Origin: Teichococcus wenyumeiae
GTDB lineage: Bacteria; Pseudomonadota; Alphaproteobacteria; Acetobacterales; Acetobacteraceae
DNA: 64,000 nucleotides
NCBI RefSeq assembly: GCF_003696345.1
Contig: NZ_RFLX01000001.1
Location: 434,001 to 498,000, forward strand
Reading direction: 5' to 3'
Shown here: positions 1 to 9,069 of the stretch, in pieces
How the letters are laid out: every line of letters begins with the position of its first letter
How positions within the stretch are numbered: the first letter of the stretch is position 1
Translations under genes and position numbers: made by a program
The notes under the pieces: model-generated
Told to the model about the DNA's origin: nothing
Databases searched by the model: none
The model's input: the letters and a program-made list of their open reading frames with translations, nothing else

Positions 1-1242
1 ACCCTGGCGCTGCTGGCGGCGCTGAGACGGCGGGGCGTGGCGGTGCATGCCGCCAAATCCGGCCCCGATTACATCGACCCCGCCTTCCATGCCGCCGCCA
101 CCGGCGCCCCCAGCACCAACCTGGATAGCTGGGCCATGCCGCCTCCGCTGCTGGATGCCCTGGCGGCTGGCGAGGGGCTGAAGATCATCGAGGCTTCCAT
201 GGGCCTCTTCGATGGCGCGGGCGAGGAAGAAGGGCGCCAAGGCAGCGCCGCCGATCTCGCTGCGCGCTGGGGCGTGCCGGTGCTGCTGGTGCTGGATGTC
301 TCGGGCCAGTCACAATCGGCGGCGGCGGTGGCACGGGGTTTCGCCACGCATCACCCGGCGGTGCGGGTGGGCGGCGTGGTGCTGAACAAGCTCGCCAGCC
401 CGCGCCACCGCGGGGGGGCGGCGGGGGCCATGGCGGCGCTGGGCCTCCCGGTGCTGGGCGCCGTGCCGCGTGAGGCCGCCGTCGCGGTGCCGGAGCGCCA
501 CCTGGGGCTGGTGCAGGCGCGGGAGCTGGAAGGGCTGCCGGCCTTGCTGGAACGGCTGGCCGATCTGGCGGAAGCGCATCTGGACCTCGATGCCATCCAG
601 GCGCTGGCAAAGCCGCTGGCGGGGGCGGCGGAGATGCCCCTCCCCCTGCCGCCGCCGGGGCAGCGGGTGGCGCTGGCCTCCGATGCCGCCTTCGGCTTCG
701 TCTATCCGCATGTGCTGGCCGGCTGGCGGCGGGCGGGGGCAGAGATCCTGCCCTTCTCGCCCTTGGCGGATGAGCCGCCGCCGCCGGGCTGCGATGCCTG
801 CTGGCTGCCGGGCGGCTATCCGGAACTGCATGCGGGGCGGCTGGCGGCGGCGGGGCGTTTTCTCGGCGGCCTGCGCGCCTTTCCCGGCCGCATCCATGGC
901 GAGTGCGGCGGCTTCATGGTGCTGGGAGAGGGGCTGGAAGATGCCTCGGGCACCCACCACGCCATGGCCGGGTTGCTCGGCCACAGCACCAGCTTTGCCA
1001 AGCGCCGCATGAACCTGGGCTACCGGCAGGCTACCTTGCTGGCGGATTGCGCGCTGGGGCCCGCCGGCACGCTGCTGCGGGGGCATGAATTCCATTATGC
1101 CAGCGTCACCGACCCCGGCGCCGATGCGCCACTGGCCGCGCTGGCGGATGCCCATGGCACCGCCCTGCCGCCAGGCGGCGGCCGGCGCGGGCGGGTTTCG
1201 GGCAGTTTCTTCCACGTCATCGCGCGTCAGGATGCCGCATGA
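1..1242 (+). CDS. cobB: cobyrinate/hydrogenobyrinate a,c-diamide synthase (5' part missing)
   Basis: This is the C-terminal part of the glutamine-dependent enzyme that amidates the a and c side chains of (hydrogeno)cobyrinic acid in cobalamin synthesis. The frame is open from base 1, so the N-terminal P-loop of the synthetase domain lies outside the window. Visible parts are the SGPDYIDP segment after the P-loop and a C-terminal class I glutamine amidotransferase domain: the nucleophile Cys is in GECGGFMVLGEGL (codon 904-906) and the His is in SFFHVIAR (codon 1213-1215). The stop overlaps the cobT start (ATGA), so the two are translationally coupled. A GTG at 37 is an internal codon and not the start. 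The order cobB-cobT-cobS shows a cobalamin operon continuing from upstream. CbiA and CobB are homologous names for this step. Confidence 0.93.
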   Translation, partial: TLALLAALRRRGVAVHAAKSGPDYIDPAFHAAATGAPSTNLDSWAMPPPLLDALAAGEGLKIIEASMGLFDGAGEEEGRQGSAADLAARWGVPVLLVLDVSGQSQSAAAVARGFATHHPAVRVGGVVLNKLASPRHRGGAAGAMAALGLPVLGAVPREAAVAVPERHLGLVQARELEGLPALLERLADLAEAHLDLDAIQALAKPLAGAAEMPLPLPPPGQRVALASDAAFGFVYPHVLAGWRRAGAEILPFSPLADEPPPPGCDACWLPGGYPELHAGRLAAAGRFLGGLRAFPGRIHGECGGFMVLGEGLEDASGTHHAMAGLLGHSTSFAKRRMNLGYRQATLLADCALGPAGTLLRGHEFHYASVTDPGADAPLAALADAHGTALPPGGGRRGRVSGSFFHVIARQDAA

Positions 1243-2267
1243 ACAGCCTCGACCAGATCCGCACCCTTTGCGCCTCCCCGCTGCCGGGCGATGACACGGC
1301 GGCGGCGGCCATCGCGGCACGGCAGGCGCAGCTGACCAAGCCGCCGGGCAGCCTGGGGCGATTGGAAGAACTGGCCGCCTGGCTCGGCCGCTGGCAGGGG
1401 CGGGAGATGCCACGGCTGGACCGCGTGGCGGTGCTGGTCTTCGCCGGCAACCATGGCGTGGTGGCACGCGGCGTCTCGCCCTTCCCGGCCAGTGTCACGG
1501 CGCAGATGGTGGCGAATTTTGCCGCGGGCGGCGCCGCCATCAACCAGCTGGCGGCGGTGGCCGGAGCCTCCTTGCAGGTGGTGCCGCTGGAGCTGGAGCA
1601 CCCCACCGCCGATCTCTGCACCGCCCCGGCGATGACGGAGGCCGAGTTCCTTGCCGCCTTCACCGCCGGGCATGACGCGGTGGCGCCGGAGATGGACCTG
1701 CTCTGCCTGGGCGAGATGGGCATCGGCAATACCACCGCCGGCGCCGCCCTGGCGGCGGCGCTGTTCGGGGCCGATGGCGCCGCCAGCCTCGGCGCCTTCT
1801 GGGCCGGGCGCGGCACTGGGGTGGACGATGCCGGGCTGCGCCGCAAGCGCGAGGCCATCGACACCGCCATCGCCTTCCATGGCGCCGCGCTGGGCGACCC
1901 GCTGGAAGCCGCGCGCCGCCTGGGCGGGCGGGAGACGGCGGCGATCCTGGGCGCCACCCTGGCCGCGCGCCGCCACCGTGTGCCGGTGCTGCTGGATGGC
2001 TTCGTCTGCACCGCCGCCGCCGCCCCGCTGGCGCGGCTGGCCAGGGGCGGGCTGGACCACGCGATCATCGCCCATGCCTCGGCGGAACATGGCCACAAGG
2101 CGCTGATCGGCCGGCTGGGCATGCAGCCGCTGCTGGACCTCGGCATGCGGCTGGGCGAGGGCTCGGGCGCCACGCTGGCGGTGCCCATCCTGCGCGCGGC
2201 GCTCGCCTGCCACGCCGGCATGGCCACTTTCGCGCAAGCCGGCGTCAGCACCGCGGGCGATGCGTAG
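1239..2267 (+). CDS. cobT: nicotinate-nucleotide--dimethylbenzimidazole phosphoribosyltransferase
   Basis: The enzyme makes alpha-ribazole phosphate from nicotinate mononucleotide and dimethylbenzimidazole for the lower ligand of cobalamin. The 342 aa length is normal for the family. Visible motifs are the N-terminal [41 protein letters not shown] and the C-terminal [12 protein letters not shown], which carries the catalytic Glu (about residue 307). The start lies inside the cobB stop (ATGA) and the end overlaps cobS by 8 nt. The gene name follows the Salmonella/alphaproteobacterial convention for this enzyme and should not be confused with the cobaltochelatase subunit CobT. Confidence 0.96.
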   Translation: MNSLDQIRTLCASPLPGDDTAAAAIAARQAQLTKPPGSLGRLEELAAWLGRWQGREMPRLDRVAVLVFAGNHGVVARGVSPFPASVTAQMVANFAAGGAAINQLAAVAGASLQVVPLELEHPTADLCTAPAMTEAEFLAAFTAGHDAVAPEMDLLCLGEMGIGNTTAGAALAAALFGADGAASLGAFWAGRGTGVDDAGLRRKREAIDTAIAFHGAALGDPLEAARRLGGRETAAILGATLAARRHRVPVLLDGFVCTAAAAPLARLARGGLDHAIIAHASAEHGHKALIGRLGMQPLLDLGMRLGEGSGATLAVPILRAALACHAGMATFAQAGVSTAGDA

Positions 2268-3018
2268 CCTGCTGGCGGACTTCTCCGCCGCCCTGGGCCT
2301 GCTGACGCGCCTGCCCACCGGCTGGCTGCCGCAGCACAACAGCGCCGCCGGCTTCGCCCGCAGCATCTGGGCCTATCCGCTGGTGGGGCTCGGCATCGGC
2401 GCCGCCGGGGGCGCGGTGATGGCCGCCGGGCTCTGGCTGGGCCTGCCGCCCCCGGTGGCGGCGCTCTGGTCGCTCGCCGCCACCCTGCTGCTGACCGGCG
2501 GCTTCCACGAGGACGGGCTGGCCGATACCGCCGACAGCTTCGGCGGTGGCCGCGACCGTGCCCGCAAGCTGGAGATCATGCGCGACAGCCGCATCGGCTC
2601 CTATGGCGTGCTGGCCCTGGTGCTGGCGCTCGGCTTGCGCGCCACCGCTCTGGCCGCCCTGCCCACCCAGCCCGCCACGCTGCTGGCCGCCACCGCCGCC
2701 GCCGCTGCCCTGGGGCGCGGCGCCACGCTGGGGCTGCTGCGCCTGCTGCCCCCCGCCCGGCCGGATGGCGTGGCCGCCGGGCTGGGGCGCCCTGGCCGCA
2801 AGCCGCTGTTGCTGGGCCTGCTCCTGGCCGTGTTGCCGGCCGCCCTGTTGCTGCCGCCGATGGCGGCGATGGCGGCCATCCTGGGCACCGCCCTGGCCAC
2901 GCTGCTGCTGGCACGGCTGGCTGGGCGGCAGATCGGCGGGCAGACCGGAGATGTGCTGGGTGCTGGCGCGGTGCTGGGGGAATGCGTGGCGCTGACGGTG
3001 CTGGTGGCGATGCGCTGA
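2260..3018 (+). CDS. cobS: adenosylcobinamide-GDP ribazoletransferase (cobalamin synthase)
   Basis: Integral membrane enzyme that joins adenosylcobinamide-GDP to alpha-ribazole in the last assembly step of cobalamin. It has 252 aa. The family motifs are [11 protein letters not shown] near the N-terminus and the acidic [19 protein letters not shown] segment (about residues 86-104), which binds metal and substrate. Several Ala/Leu-rich membrane segments follow. The ATG lies inside the end of cobT (8 nt overlap), so this is the last gene of the cob operon here. Repeat element R1 begins about 9 nt after its stop. Confidence 0.95.
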   Translation: MRSLLADFSAALGLLTRLPTGWLPQHNSAAGFARSIWAYPLVGLGIGAAGGAVMAAGLWLGLPPPVAALWSLAATLLLTGGFHEDGLADTADSFGGGRDRARKLEIMRDSRIGSYGVLALVLALGLRATALAALPTQPATLLAATAAAAALGRGATLGLLRLLPPARPDGVAAGLGRPGRKPLLLGLLLAVLPAALLLPPMAAMAAILGTALATLLLARLAGRQIGGQTGDVLGAGAVLGECVALTVLVAMR

Positions 3019-3026
3019 AACGGCAG

Positions 3027-3295
3027 CCGGGGCCAAGGGGCTCCACCCCCTGGACCCCCGCCGGGGTGGAAAGTCCACCCCGGACCCCGCTGCGGGTTTT
3101 ATCGCGCTTCAGCACCCAGGCGCGCTGCACAGCGTCTTTCAAAAAAATGTCGCACAGGCCGAGGCGGCAGTCGCCGAGGGTCATGGGCCCTCGGCGGAAC
3201 CACCCTGTCACAAACAGCAAGAAATGGCGGGGTCTGGGGTGACACTGTCACCCCAGCGGGGGTTCCAAGGGGGCGGCGCCCCCTTGGCCCCGGTG
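3027..3295. repeat. convergent-intergenic hairpin element R1 (A-to-B orientation)
   Basis: First of eight related non-coding elements. The A end holds a palindrome at 3061-3083 (10 bp stem, loop AAG). The B end holds GGGGTGACA-C-TGTCACCCC within 3235-3255. A central hairpin has stem CGCCGAGGG at 3172-3180 pairing with CCCTCGGCG at 3188-3196. Outer GC-rich inverted repeats (about 3030-3052 and 3266-3289) border each end. It fills almost the whole gap between the convergent cobS and VOC genes. No reading frame in it is credible. It could act as a bidirectional terminator, but there is no T-run after the hairpins. Confidence 0.85.
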
Positions 3296-3300
3296 GCCCA

Positions 3301-4170
3301 TCACGCCAGGGCCGGTTCACTCGCCAGGCTGAGGCGCAAGGCATTGCCGGCCGGGTCCTCCGCCCGCAGCAGGTCCGGCGCTTCCTCCAGCACCGTGCCG
3401 CCCTGCCGCAGCGCCGCCGCGACGCGGGCGAAGGTTTCCGGGTCCGCCGCGCGCAGTTCCATCTCCAGCAGGCCCGCCAGCCCCGCAGGGCGGCGCGGGC
3501 TGCCGCCGCTGGCCCAAGTATTGACGGCGACATGGTGGTGGTAGCCGCCGGTGGACAGGAAGCTGGCCTGCGGCAGGCGCTGCATCACCGCCATGCCGAG
3601 GGAGGTGTAGAAGGCCTCGGCCGCCAGCACGTCGTTGGCGCGCAGGTGGACATGGCCGATGCGGGTGCCTTCCGGCGCCGGGCCATGGGCGGTGGCCACC
3701 GCCATCAGCCCGCGCAGATCCAGGCGCCGGGTGAACATGGCGATGCCGCTGCCATCCGCCGCGCGTGGCCAGAGGGCGCTCGGGCGGTCGGCATAGACCT
3801 CGATGCCATTGCCCTCGGGGTCCGAGAGGTAGATCGCCTCGCTCACGCCGTGGTCGGAGGCGCCTTGCAGTTCCACGTCCATGGCGGCGGCATGGTGCAG
3901 CCAGTTGGCCAGGGCTAGGCGGTCCGGCAGCAGAAAGGCAGTGTGGAAGAGGCCAGGCTCGTGGCCGCTCTCCGGCCGTGCGTCGGGGGCATGCACCAGG
4001 TGCAGCAGCGGGCCATCGCCGGCCAGGGTCAGGCGACCGGGGGCGGGGCCAGGCAGCGGGCGCAGGCCCAGCAGGCGCTGGTAGAAACCGGCGGTGCCGG
4101 TCAGGTCCCGCACGGCCAGGGTGATGCTAGCGGCGGAAAGCGGGGCGGCTAAGGGGGAAGGATCGGTCAT
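3301..4170 (-). CDS. VOC family protein, CatE-like ring-cleavage dioxygenase/glyoxalase fold
   Basis: A 289 aa protein with two vicinal-oxygen-chelate modules: an N-terminal one with SITLAVRDLTGTAGFYQRLLG and LSDPEGNGIEVYADRP, and a C-terminal one with IGHVHLRANDVLAAEAFY and GGYHHHVAVNTWAS. The His-rich GGYHHH stretch and the EDPAGNALRL end are typical of proteins related to Bacillus CatE (catechol 2,3-dioxygenase). The substrate cannot be told from the sequence. The ATG at 4170 was chosen because AGAGG lies 8 nt upstream; the frame stays open upstream without such a site. It is divergent from the hydrolase at 4347 and convergent with cobS across R1. Ring cleavage is possible, but other glyoxalase-fold activities cannot be excluded. 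Confidence 0.85.
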   Translation of the reverse strand: MTDPSPLAAPLSAASITLAVRDLTGTAGFYQRLLGLRPLPGPAPGRLTLAGDGPLLHLVHAPDARPESGHEPGLFHTAFLLPDRLALANWLHHAAAMDVELQGASDHGVSEAIYLSDPEGNGIEVYADRPSALWPRAADGSGIAMFTRRLDLRGLMAVATAHGPAPEGTRIGHVHLRANDVLAAEAFYTSLGMAVMQRLPQASFLSTGGYHHHVAVNTWASGGSPRRPAGLAGLLEMELRAADPETFARVAAALRQGGTVLEEAPDLLRAEDPAGNALRLSLASEPALA

Positions 4171-4346
4171 GGGGGCAACCTCTGTTGCCCTTGCATCTGG
4201 GGCGGCGGGGCCTGGAATGGAAATGGCCTGCCGCAACACTCATCATTCATGCGCTCAATGACATGGCGGATCGGTGGCGAAGGTGCTGGCCGCCCTGCCC
4301 TCGGGCTCCTAGCATGGCCGCACATGACCTGCCCTGAACCTCGCTG

Positions 4347-5126
4347 ATGCCGGATAGCCCTTTTCCGGATTTCCGTGCCCGGTGCGGCACGGCGCTGCCC
4401 TCCCTGCTGTTTCTCCATGGTGCCGCCTGCGGTGACTGGGTCTGGCAGGAAGGCTTCGCCCAGGCCTGCGCCGAGGGCGGCTTCGCCAGCCAGGCCCTGG
4501 CTTTCAACCGCGTGAAGGAAGATGGGCAGCCGGCGGGCCTCGGCGAATACGTGGCGCAGGCGCGGGCGGCAGTGGCGCGGATGGGCGGGCCGGTGGTGCT
4601 GGTCGGGCATTCACTGGGCGCGCTGGTGGCGCAGCGGCTGCTGCTGGAACCCGCGGTGCGCGGCGCCGCCCTGCTGGCGCCGGTGCCGCCGGAAGGGCTC
4701 TGGCTTTCCACCACGCGGCTGGCCATGAGCGACCCCGCCCTCTGGGCCGAGGCGGCGCGCATGGATGGCCCCGTGGGGCACATGGCGGCGGAGGCCGACC
4801 CTTCCCTGGTGGCCAGCCTCTTCGGCGCCGCCATGCCGATGGAACGTGCGCAGGGCTTCCTGCGGCGCATGGGCGGTGAATCCCGCGCGGCGCTGATGGA
4901 AGCGCAGGGGCCGCAGCCGGTGCCGCATGGCTGGCTGCACGGCCGCCCCGTACTGGTGCTGGGCGCCGGCGAGGACCGGCTGATCCCGCCCGATGCCGTC
5001 AGCCGCTGCGCCCTGTGGCACGGCACCAGCGCCAGCTTCATGCCCGGCATGGGCCATCTCATGATGCTGGAACCCGGCTGGAAGCAGGTCGCGGCCCGGC
5101 TGCTCGACTGGCTGCGGCGCCTCTGA
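4347..5126 (+). CDS. alpha/beta hydrolase
   Basis: Soluble alpha/beta-hydrolase of 259 aa. The oxyanion-hole LFLHGA (about 21-26), nucleophile elbow VGHSLG with Ser89, acid Asp210 in GAGEDRLIP and base His237 in MPGMGHLMML form a complete triad. No signal peptide is visible. It is divergent from the VOC gene with a 176 nt gap that must hold both promoters, and pairing with a ring-cleavage-type protein would fit hydrolysis of a cleavage product, but this is context only. No close subfamily is recognised; esterase, lipase or meta-cleavage hydrolase are all possible. Confidence 0.85.
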   Translation: MPDSPFPDFRARCGTALPSLLFLHGAACGDWVWQEGFAQACAEGGFASQALAFNRVKEDGQPAGLGEYVAQARAAVARMGGPVVLVGHSLGALVAQRLLLEPAVRGAALLAPVPPEGLWLSTTRLAMSDPALWAEAARMDGPVGHMAAEADPSLVASLFGAAMPMERAQGFLRRMGGESRAALMEAQGPQPVPHGWLHGRPVLVLGAGEDRLIPPDAVSRCALWHGTSASFMPGMGHLMMLEPGWKQVAARLLDWLRRL

Positions 5127-5437
5127 GGCGAAGGGGCGGGAATGGCGCCGCCCGAGGCCGCCCCCGCCTTTTCCAGGCTGCACCAAGGGAGCACGCCTCT
5201 CTTGCCGGCCAAGCTCCCGTCAGCACGGCAACAGGGCGAGTCCCACCCGCCGGAGGCATGCGCGAGAAAGCACCTGCCGCACCGCCGGGTATGCCGCTTC
5301 ACGCTGCCCGCCCAAGGCGGTTTTGAAAGCGTGTCGCCAAGTTGCCGAAGCCCTTGCGGCCTGCGAGGAATGACCCCAATTCCAGGCTTCACCCACCGGC
5401 ACTGGCGCCCGCCCCTGGCGCGGTTTAGGAAGCGGCT
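5127..5437. other. 311 bp gap upstream of hisB, no gene seen
   Basis: No supported reading frame, hairpin with T-run, or clear promoter hexamers could be found here. The right part, near 5330-5430, is less GC-rich than the rest and presumably holds the promoter of the his operon. Confidence 0.5.
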
Positions 5438-6055
5438 ATGTCGCCTACAGCCACCGCCCCCGCCCGGACCGCCGAGATCTCCCGCGCCACCAGCGAGACC
5501 GAAATCCGCATCCGCATCGACCTGGACGGCACGGGCCAGGGCCGCATCGCCACCGGCATCGGCTTCCTCGACCACATGCTGACGGCGCTCTGCCGCCACA
5601 GCCTGATCGACATGGAGATCGAGGCCAGGGGCGACCTGCATATCGACTTCCACCACACCACCGAGGATGTCGGCATCGTGCTGGGCCAGGCCATCCGCCA
5701 GGCGCTGGGCGACAAGCGCGGCATCCGCCGCTACGGCCAGGCCCTGGTGCCGATGGACGAGGCGCTGGTGGAAGCCGCCATCGACATCTCCGGCCGCCCC
5801 TTCCTCGCCTGGAACGCCACCTTCACGCGCGACAAGGTGGGCGAGATGGATACGGAGCTCTTCGAAGAATTCTTCCGCGCCTTCGCCATGAACAGCGCCA
5901 TCACGCTGCATGTGACGCAGAAGGCCGGCACCAACGCGCACCATGTCGCGGAGGGCTGCTTCAAGGCCCTGGCGCGCGCGCTGCGGATGGCCGTGGAGCC
6001 CGACCCGCGCGCCGCCGGCGCCATCCCTTCCACCAAAGGATCGCTGGAGGGCTGA
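5438..6055 (+). CDS. hisB: imidazoleglycerol-phosphate dehydratase
   Basis: Monofunctional HisB of 205 aa, the Mn-dependent dehydratase step of histidine synthesis. Visible metal-binding motifs are IGFLDHML (His46), [10 protein letters not shown] (about 71-80) and the C-terminal [15 protein letters not shown]. The fused phosphatase domain of enteric HisB is absent, as expected in alphaproteobacteria. First gene of the his operon here; its stop overlaps the next start by one base (TGATG). Confidence 0.97.
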   Translation: MSPTATAPARTAEISRATSETEIRIRIDLDGTGQGRIATGIGFLDHMLTALCRHSLIDMEIEARGDLHIDFHHTTEDVGIVLGQAIRQALGDKRGIRRYGQALVPMDEALVEAAIDISGRPFLAWNATFTRDKVGEMDTELFEEFFRAFAMNSAITLHVTQKAGTNAHHVAEGCFKALARALRMAVEPDPRAAGAIPSTKGSLEG

Positions 6056-6441
6056 TGCGCCGCTTTACCCTGCATGCCGCCGCGCCCGCCTCGGTCCCCG
6101 CCACCCGCCCGGCCCGCATGCCGGAACTGGTGCCGGAGGGCTTCGCCTTCCTCGCCTTCCTGCTGCCGCCGCTGTGGTTCCTGTTCCACCGGCTCTGGCT
6201 GGCGCTGGTGATCTGGGTGGCGCTGTCCGTCCTCGCCGCCTTCCTGCTGCCGGCGGCGGTGCTGCCCTATGTGACCCTTGCCGCGCAGGTCCTGGTGGGG
6301 CTGCAGGCGCAGGATATCCGCCGCTGGACGCTGGCGCGGCATGGCCTGCCGGTGTCCGGCGTCGTCATCGCCCGCGATGCCGAGGCGGCCCTTCTGCGCG
6401 CCCTGGACGCGCGGCCCGATCTGCGGAGTGCGCGCGCATGA
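6055..6441 (+). CDS. DUF2628-type small membrane protein
   Basis: A 128 aa protein with a short basic N-terminus and two or three hydrophobic segments (about residues 28-46, 48-64 and 66-84), then a soluble C-terminal tail (LARHGLPVSGVVIARDAEAAL). From memory this matches DUF2628 proteins, which often sit between hisB and hisH in alphaproteobacteria. Function unknown. It is coupled on both sides: TGATG with hisB and ATGA with hisH. Confidence 0.75.
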   Translation: MRRFTLHAAAPASVPATRPARMPELVPEGFAFLAFLLPPLWFLFHRLWLALVIWVALSVLAAFLLPAAVLPYVTLAAQVLVGLQAQDIRRWTLARHGLPVSGVVIARDAEAALLRALDARPDLRSARA

Positions 6442-7091
6442 AAGTCGCGGTGGTCGATCCCGGCTCAGGCAACCTCGCCTCGGTGCTGCGGGCGCTGCGC
6501 CGCGCCGCCGATGAAGGCGGCAGCGGCGCCGCCATCACGGTGGAAACCCGGGCGGAAGCCGTGGCGCAGGCCGATGCCATCGTGATGCCCGGCCAGGGTG
6601 CCTTCGCCGCTTGCCGGCGCGGGCTGGATGCCATGCCCGGCATGGTGGAGGCGGTGGACGAGGCTGTCACCCGCCGGGGCATCCCCTTCCTCGGCATCTG
6701 CGTCGGCATGCAGCTGATGGTGGAGCGCGGGCTGGAGCACGGCACCACCCCCGGCCTCGGCTGGATCGCCGGCGAGATGGCGCCCATGGACCCGCGCGGC
6801 CTGGCTGGCGAGCCCCTGCCGCTGCCGCAGATGGGCTGGAACGGGCTGCGCTTTGCCCCAGGCTCCCACCCCGTGCTGGCCGGCCTGGAGCCCGGCGACC
6901 ACGCCTATTTCGTGCATTCCTACGCCCTTTCCGGCGGCCGGCCCGAGCAGATCCTGGCCACCGCCGATTACGGCGGCCCCGTTGTGGCCGCCATTGGACG
7001 CGACAACATGTTCGGTACCCAGTTCCACGTCGAGAAAAGCCAGTTCGTCGGCCTGCGCATGCTGGCCAACTTCCTGGCGTGGCGGCCATGA
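6438..7091 (+). CDS. hisH: imidazole glycerol phosphate synthase, glutaminase subunit
   Basis: Class I glutamine amidotransferase of 217 aa that supplies ammonia to HisF. The catalytic Cys88 is in LGICVGMQLM, and His197/Glu199 are in TQFHVEKS; the family motif PQMGWN is at about 130-135. The start ATG overlaps the stop of the DUF2628 gene and the stop overlaps the GNAT gene, both as ATGA. The partner hisF is not next to it and is not in this window. Confidence 0.97.
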   Translation: MKVAVVDPGSGNLASVLRALRRAADEGGSGAAITVETRAEAVAQADAIVMPGQGAFAACRRGLDAMPGMVEAVDEAVTRRGIPFLGICVGMQLMVERGLEHGTTPGLGWIAGEMAPMDPRGLAGEPLPLPQMGWNGLRFAPGSHPVLAGLEPGDHAYFVHSYALSGGRPEQILATADYGGPVVAAIGRDNMFGTQFHVEKSQFVGLRMLANFLAWRP

Positions 7092-7663
7092 GCACCACCC
7101 ACACCCTGTCCGTCGAGCGCGCCGAAGCCCTGGACGATGCCGAGCTGGCCGATCTCTGCGAGGCCACCGATGCCGCCATCATCGAAGGCGGCGGCTTCGG
7201 CTGGGTGGCCCCGCAGGGGCGCGAGGCACTGACCCGCCACTTCCGCGGCGTGCTGCTGGTGCCGGCCTGCGAGCTGTTCATCGCCAAGCTGGACGGCGTG
7301 CCCGTGGGCTCCGCGCAATTACTGCGCCCGCCCCGCAACAACGAGGCGCAGTCCTTCTCCGCCCAGCTCACCCACGCCTATATCGCGCCCTATGCACGCG
7401 GCCATGGCCTGGCCCGCCTGCTGGTGAAGCGGGTGGAGGAACGCGCCGCCGCCCTCGGCCACCGCGTGCTGAACCTGGACGTGCGCGACACCCAGACCAC
7501 CGCCATCACGCTCTTCGAGGCCATGGGCTATACCCGCTGGGGCACCCACCCGGCCTATGCCCGGGTGCGCGGCCAGACCGTGGCCGGCCATTACTACTAC
7601 AAGCTGCTGGAGCCCACGCGCGGCCGCGCCCTGGATATCCGCGCCACCACCGGAAAGAACTGA
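7088..7663 (+). CDS. GNAT family N-acetyltransferase
   Basis: A 191 aa protein with a GNAT fold. The acetyl-CoA loop is around HAYIAPYARGHGLARLLVK (about 97-115), followed by LNLDVRDTQTTAITLFEAMGY, the usual C-terminal beta-alpha-beta. The acceptor substrate is unknown. It is embedded between hisH and hisA with an ATGA overlap upstream and 3 nt before hisA, so it is co-transcribed with the his genes. Position alone does not make it a histidine enzyme. Confidence 0.85.
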   Translation: MSTTHTLSVERAEALDDAELADLCEATDAAIIEGGGFGWVAPQGREALTRHFRGVLLVPACELFIAKLDGVPVGSAQLLRPPRNNEAQSFSAQLTHAYIAPYARGHGLARLLVKRVEERAAALGHRVLNLDVRDTQTTAITLFEAMGYTRWGTHPAYARVRGQTVAGHYYYKLLEPTRGRALDIRATTGKN

Positions 7664-7666
7664 GCC

Positions 7667-8392
7667 TTGGCCTTCACCCTCTACCCCGCCATCGACCTGA
7701 AGGGCGGCCATGTGGTGCGCCTGAAGCGCGGCGACATGGACCAGGCCACCACCTATGCCGAGGACCCCGGCGCCCAGGCCGCCGCCTTCGCGCAGCAGGG
7801 CTTCGAATGGCTGCATGTGGTGGACCTGGACGGCGCCTTCGCCGGCAAGCCCGCCAATGCCGAGGCCGTGGACCGCATCCTGGCCAGCACCCCCTGCCCC
7901 GTGCAGCTCGGCGGCGGCATCCGGGACATGGCGACGGTGGAAGCCTGGCTGAAGCGCGGCGTGGCCCGCGTCATCCTCGGCTCGGCCGCGGTGAAGAATC
8001 CTGATTTCGCCAAGGCCGCCTGCCGCGCCTTCCCCGGCCAGGTGGCGGTGGGCATCGATGCGCGCGACGGCATGGTGGCGACCGAGGGCTGGGCCGAGAC
8101 CAGCACCACCTCCGCCCTTGACCTCGCGCTGTCTTTTGAAGACGCGGGCGCGGCCGCCATCATCCATACCGACATCGACCGCGACGGCATGCTGGGCGGC
8201 GTCAATGTCGCGGCCACCAGCGCGCTGGGCGCGCGGCTGACCACGCCGGTCATCGCCTCCGGCGGCGTCGCGGGGGTGGAGGATATCACGGCGCTGATGG
8301 CGGCCGGCAATGTCGCCGGCACCATCATCGGGCGCGCGCTCTATGACGGGCGGCTGACGGCGGCGGCGGCCCTGGCGGCGGCGCGCGGCTGA
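7667..8392 (+). CDS. hisA: phosphoribosylformimino-5-aminoimidazole carboxamide ribotide isomerase
   Basis: TIM-barrel isomerase of 241 aa in histidine synthesis. Catalytic Asp10 is in YPAIDLKGG and Asp131 in GIDARDG; the phosphate-binding motifs LGGGIRD and SGGVAG are present. The start is a TTG: it directly precedes the conserved N-terminus and a GGAAAG lies about 10 nt upstream, with no alternative ATG or GTG nearby. Element R2 begins 2-3 nt after the stop, at the place where hisF often follows. Confidence 0.95.
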   Translation: MAFTLYPAIDLKGGHVVRLKRGDMDQATTYAEDPGAQAAAFAQQGFEWLHVVDLDGAFAGKPANAEAVDRILASTPCPVQLGGGIRDMATVEAWLKRGVARVILGSAAVKNPDFAKAACRAFPGQVAVGIDARDGMVATEGWAETSTTSALDLALSFEDAGAAAIIHTDIDRDGMLGGVNVAATSALGARLTTPVIASGGVAGVEDITALMAAGNVAGTIIGRALYDGRLTAAAALAAARG

Positions 8393-8394
8393 AA

Positions 8395-8650
8395 GCCGGG
8401 GCCAGAGGGGCGCCACCCCTCTGGACACCCCGCCGGGATGGACAGTCCACCCCGGGCCCTGCTTCGAGGCACGCGGGCAGGGCGGCGCGAGGCCGGCCAA
8501 TTATTCAGGTTTTCAATAAAGGCTCTGCGGACTGAATCCGCTGTCGCCGGAGGCCATGGACCTCCGGCGGAACCGCCATGCCAAACCGATGGCGGGGTCT
8601 GGGGTGACACTGTCACCCCAGCGGGGGTCCAGGGGGCAGCGCCCCCTGGC
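8395..8650. repeat. convergent-intergenic hairpin element R2 (A-to-B orientation)
   Basis: A-end palindrome near 8433-8455, B-end palindrome TGGGGTGACA-C-TGTCACCCCA at 8600-8620, central hairpin CGCCGGAGG (8545-8553) with CCTCCGGCG (8561-8569). The outer repeat CAGGGGGCAGCGCCCCCTGG closes the right end. It fills the gap between convergent hisA and the TIGR02300 gene. Confidence 0.85.
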
Positions 8651-8655
8651 CGCGC

Positions 8656-8970
8656 TCAGTTCTCTTCGTCGCGGTCGGTCTCGACTTCCACCTCGATATC
8701 GTCCTCGGCGTCGTCGATTTCCTCGGCGTCGTCCAGCGCCTCGTCCGCGTCCACGTCCTCGATCTCGACATCATCTGTATCGGGGTCGGCGGCCACAGGG
8801 CGCTTCTTCACCTTGTCGTCCACCGGCAGGGCGGCACGGCGGGCACGGGGCTGTTCGGCTGGCTGCTCGGTGCCGCATTTCGGGCACGAAGCCGGCTGCT
8901 TCCCGAGGTCATAGAACTTGGCGCCGCAGGCGACACAGGTCCGCTTCATACCCAGTTCGGGCTTGGCCAT
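8656..8970 (-). CDS. TIGR02300-type zinc-ribbon protein
   Basis: A 104 aa protein starting [22 protein letters not shown]. Two CxxC pairs (CVAC and CPKC) form a probable zinc ribbon in the first 35 residues. The C-terminal half is very acidic (Asp/Glu-rich with Val/Ile), which suggests a disordered tail. It matches the alphaproteobacterial TIGR02300 family as I remember it; function unknown. The ATG at 8970 fits the conserved N-terminus and has GGGAA about 10 nt upstream. It is divergent from aroA and convergent with hisA across R2. Confidence 0.88.
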   Translation of the reverse strand: MAKPELGMKRTCVACGAKFYDLGKQPASCPKCGTEQPAEQPRARRAALPVDDKVKKRPVAADPDTDDVEIEDVDADEALDDAEEIDDAEDDIEVEVETDRDEEN

Positions 8971-9069
8971 CGGCGTTGGATTCCCGCAGGACAGAATAGA
9001 GGGGCGGCCGCATGGCGGAAGGTGCGGACGGCCGCAGGCAAGGGCGCGCATTGCCACGCACATGGGGCC

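Noticed and set aside
5127-5437. A small gene in the gap upstream of hisB
   Set aside because: The open frames there are Pro/Arg-rich with no ribosome-binding site, and the only longer one overlaps hisB in another frame.
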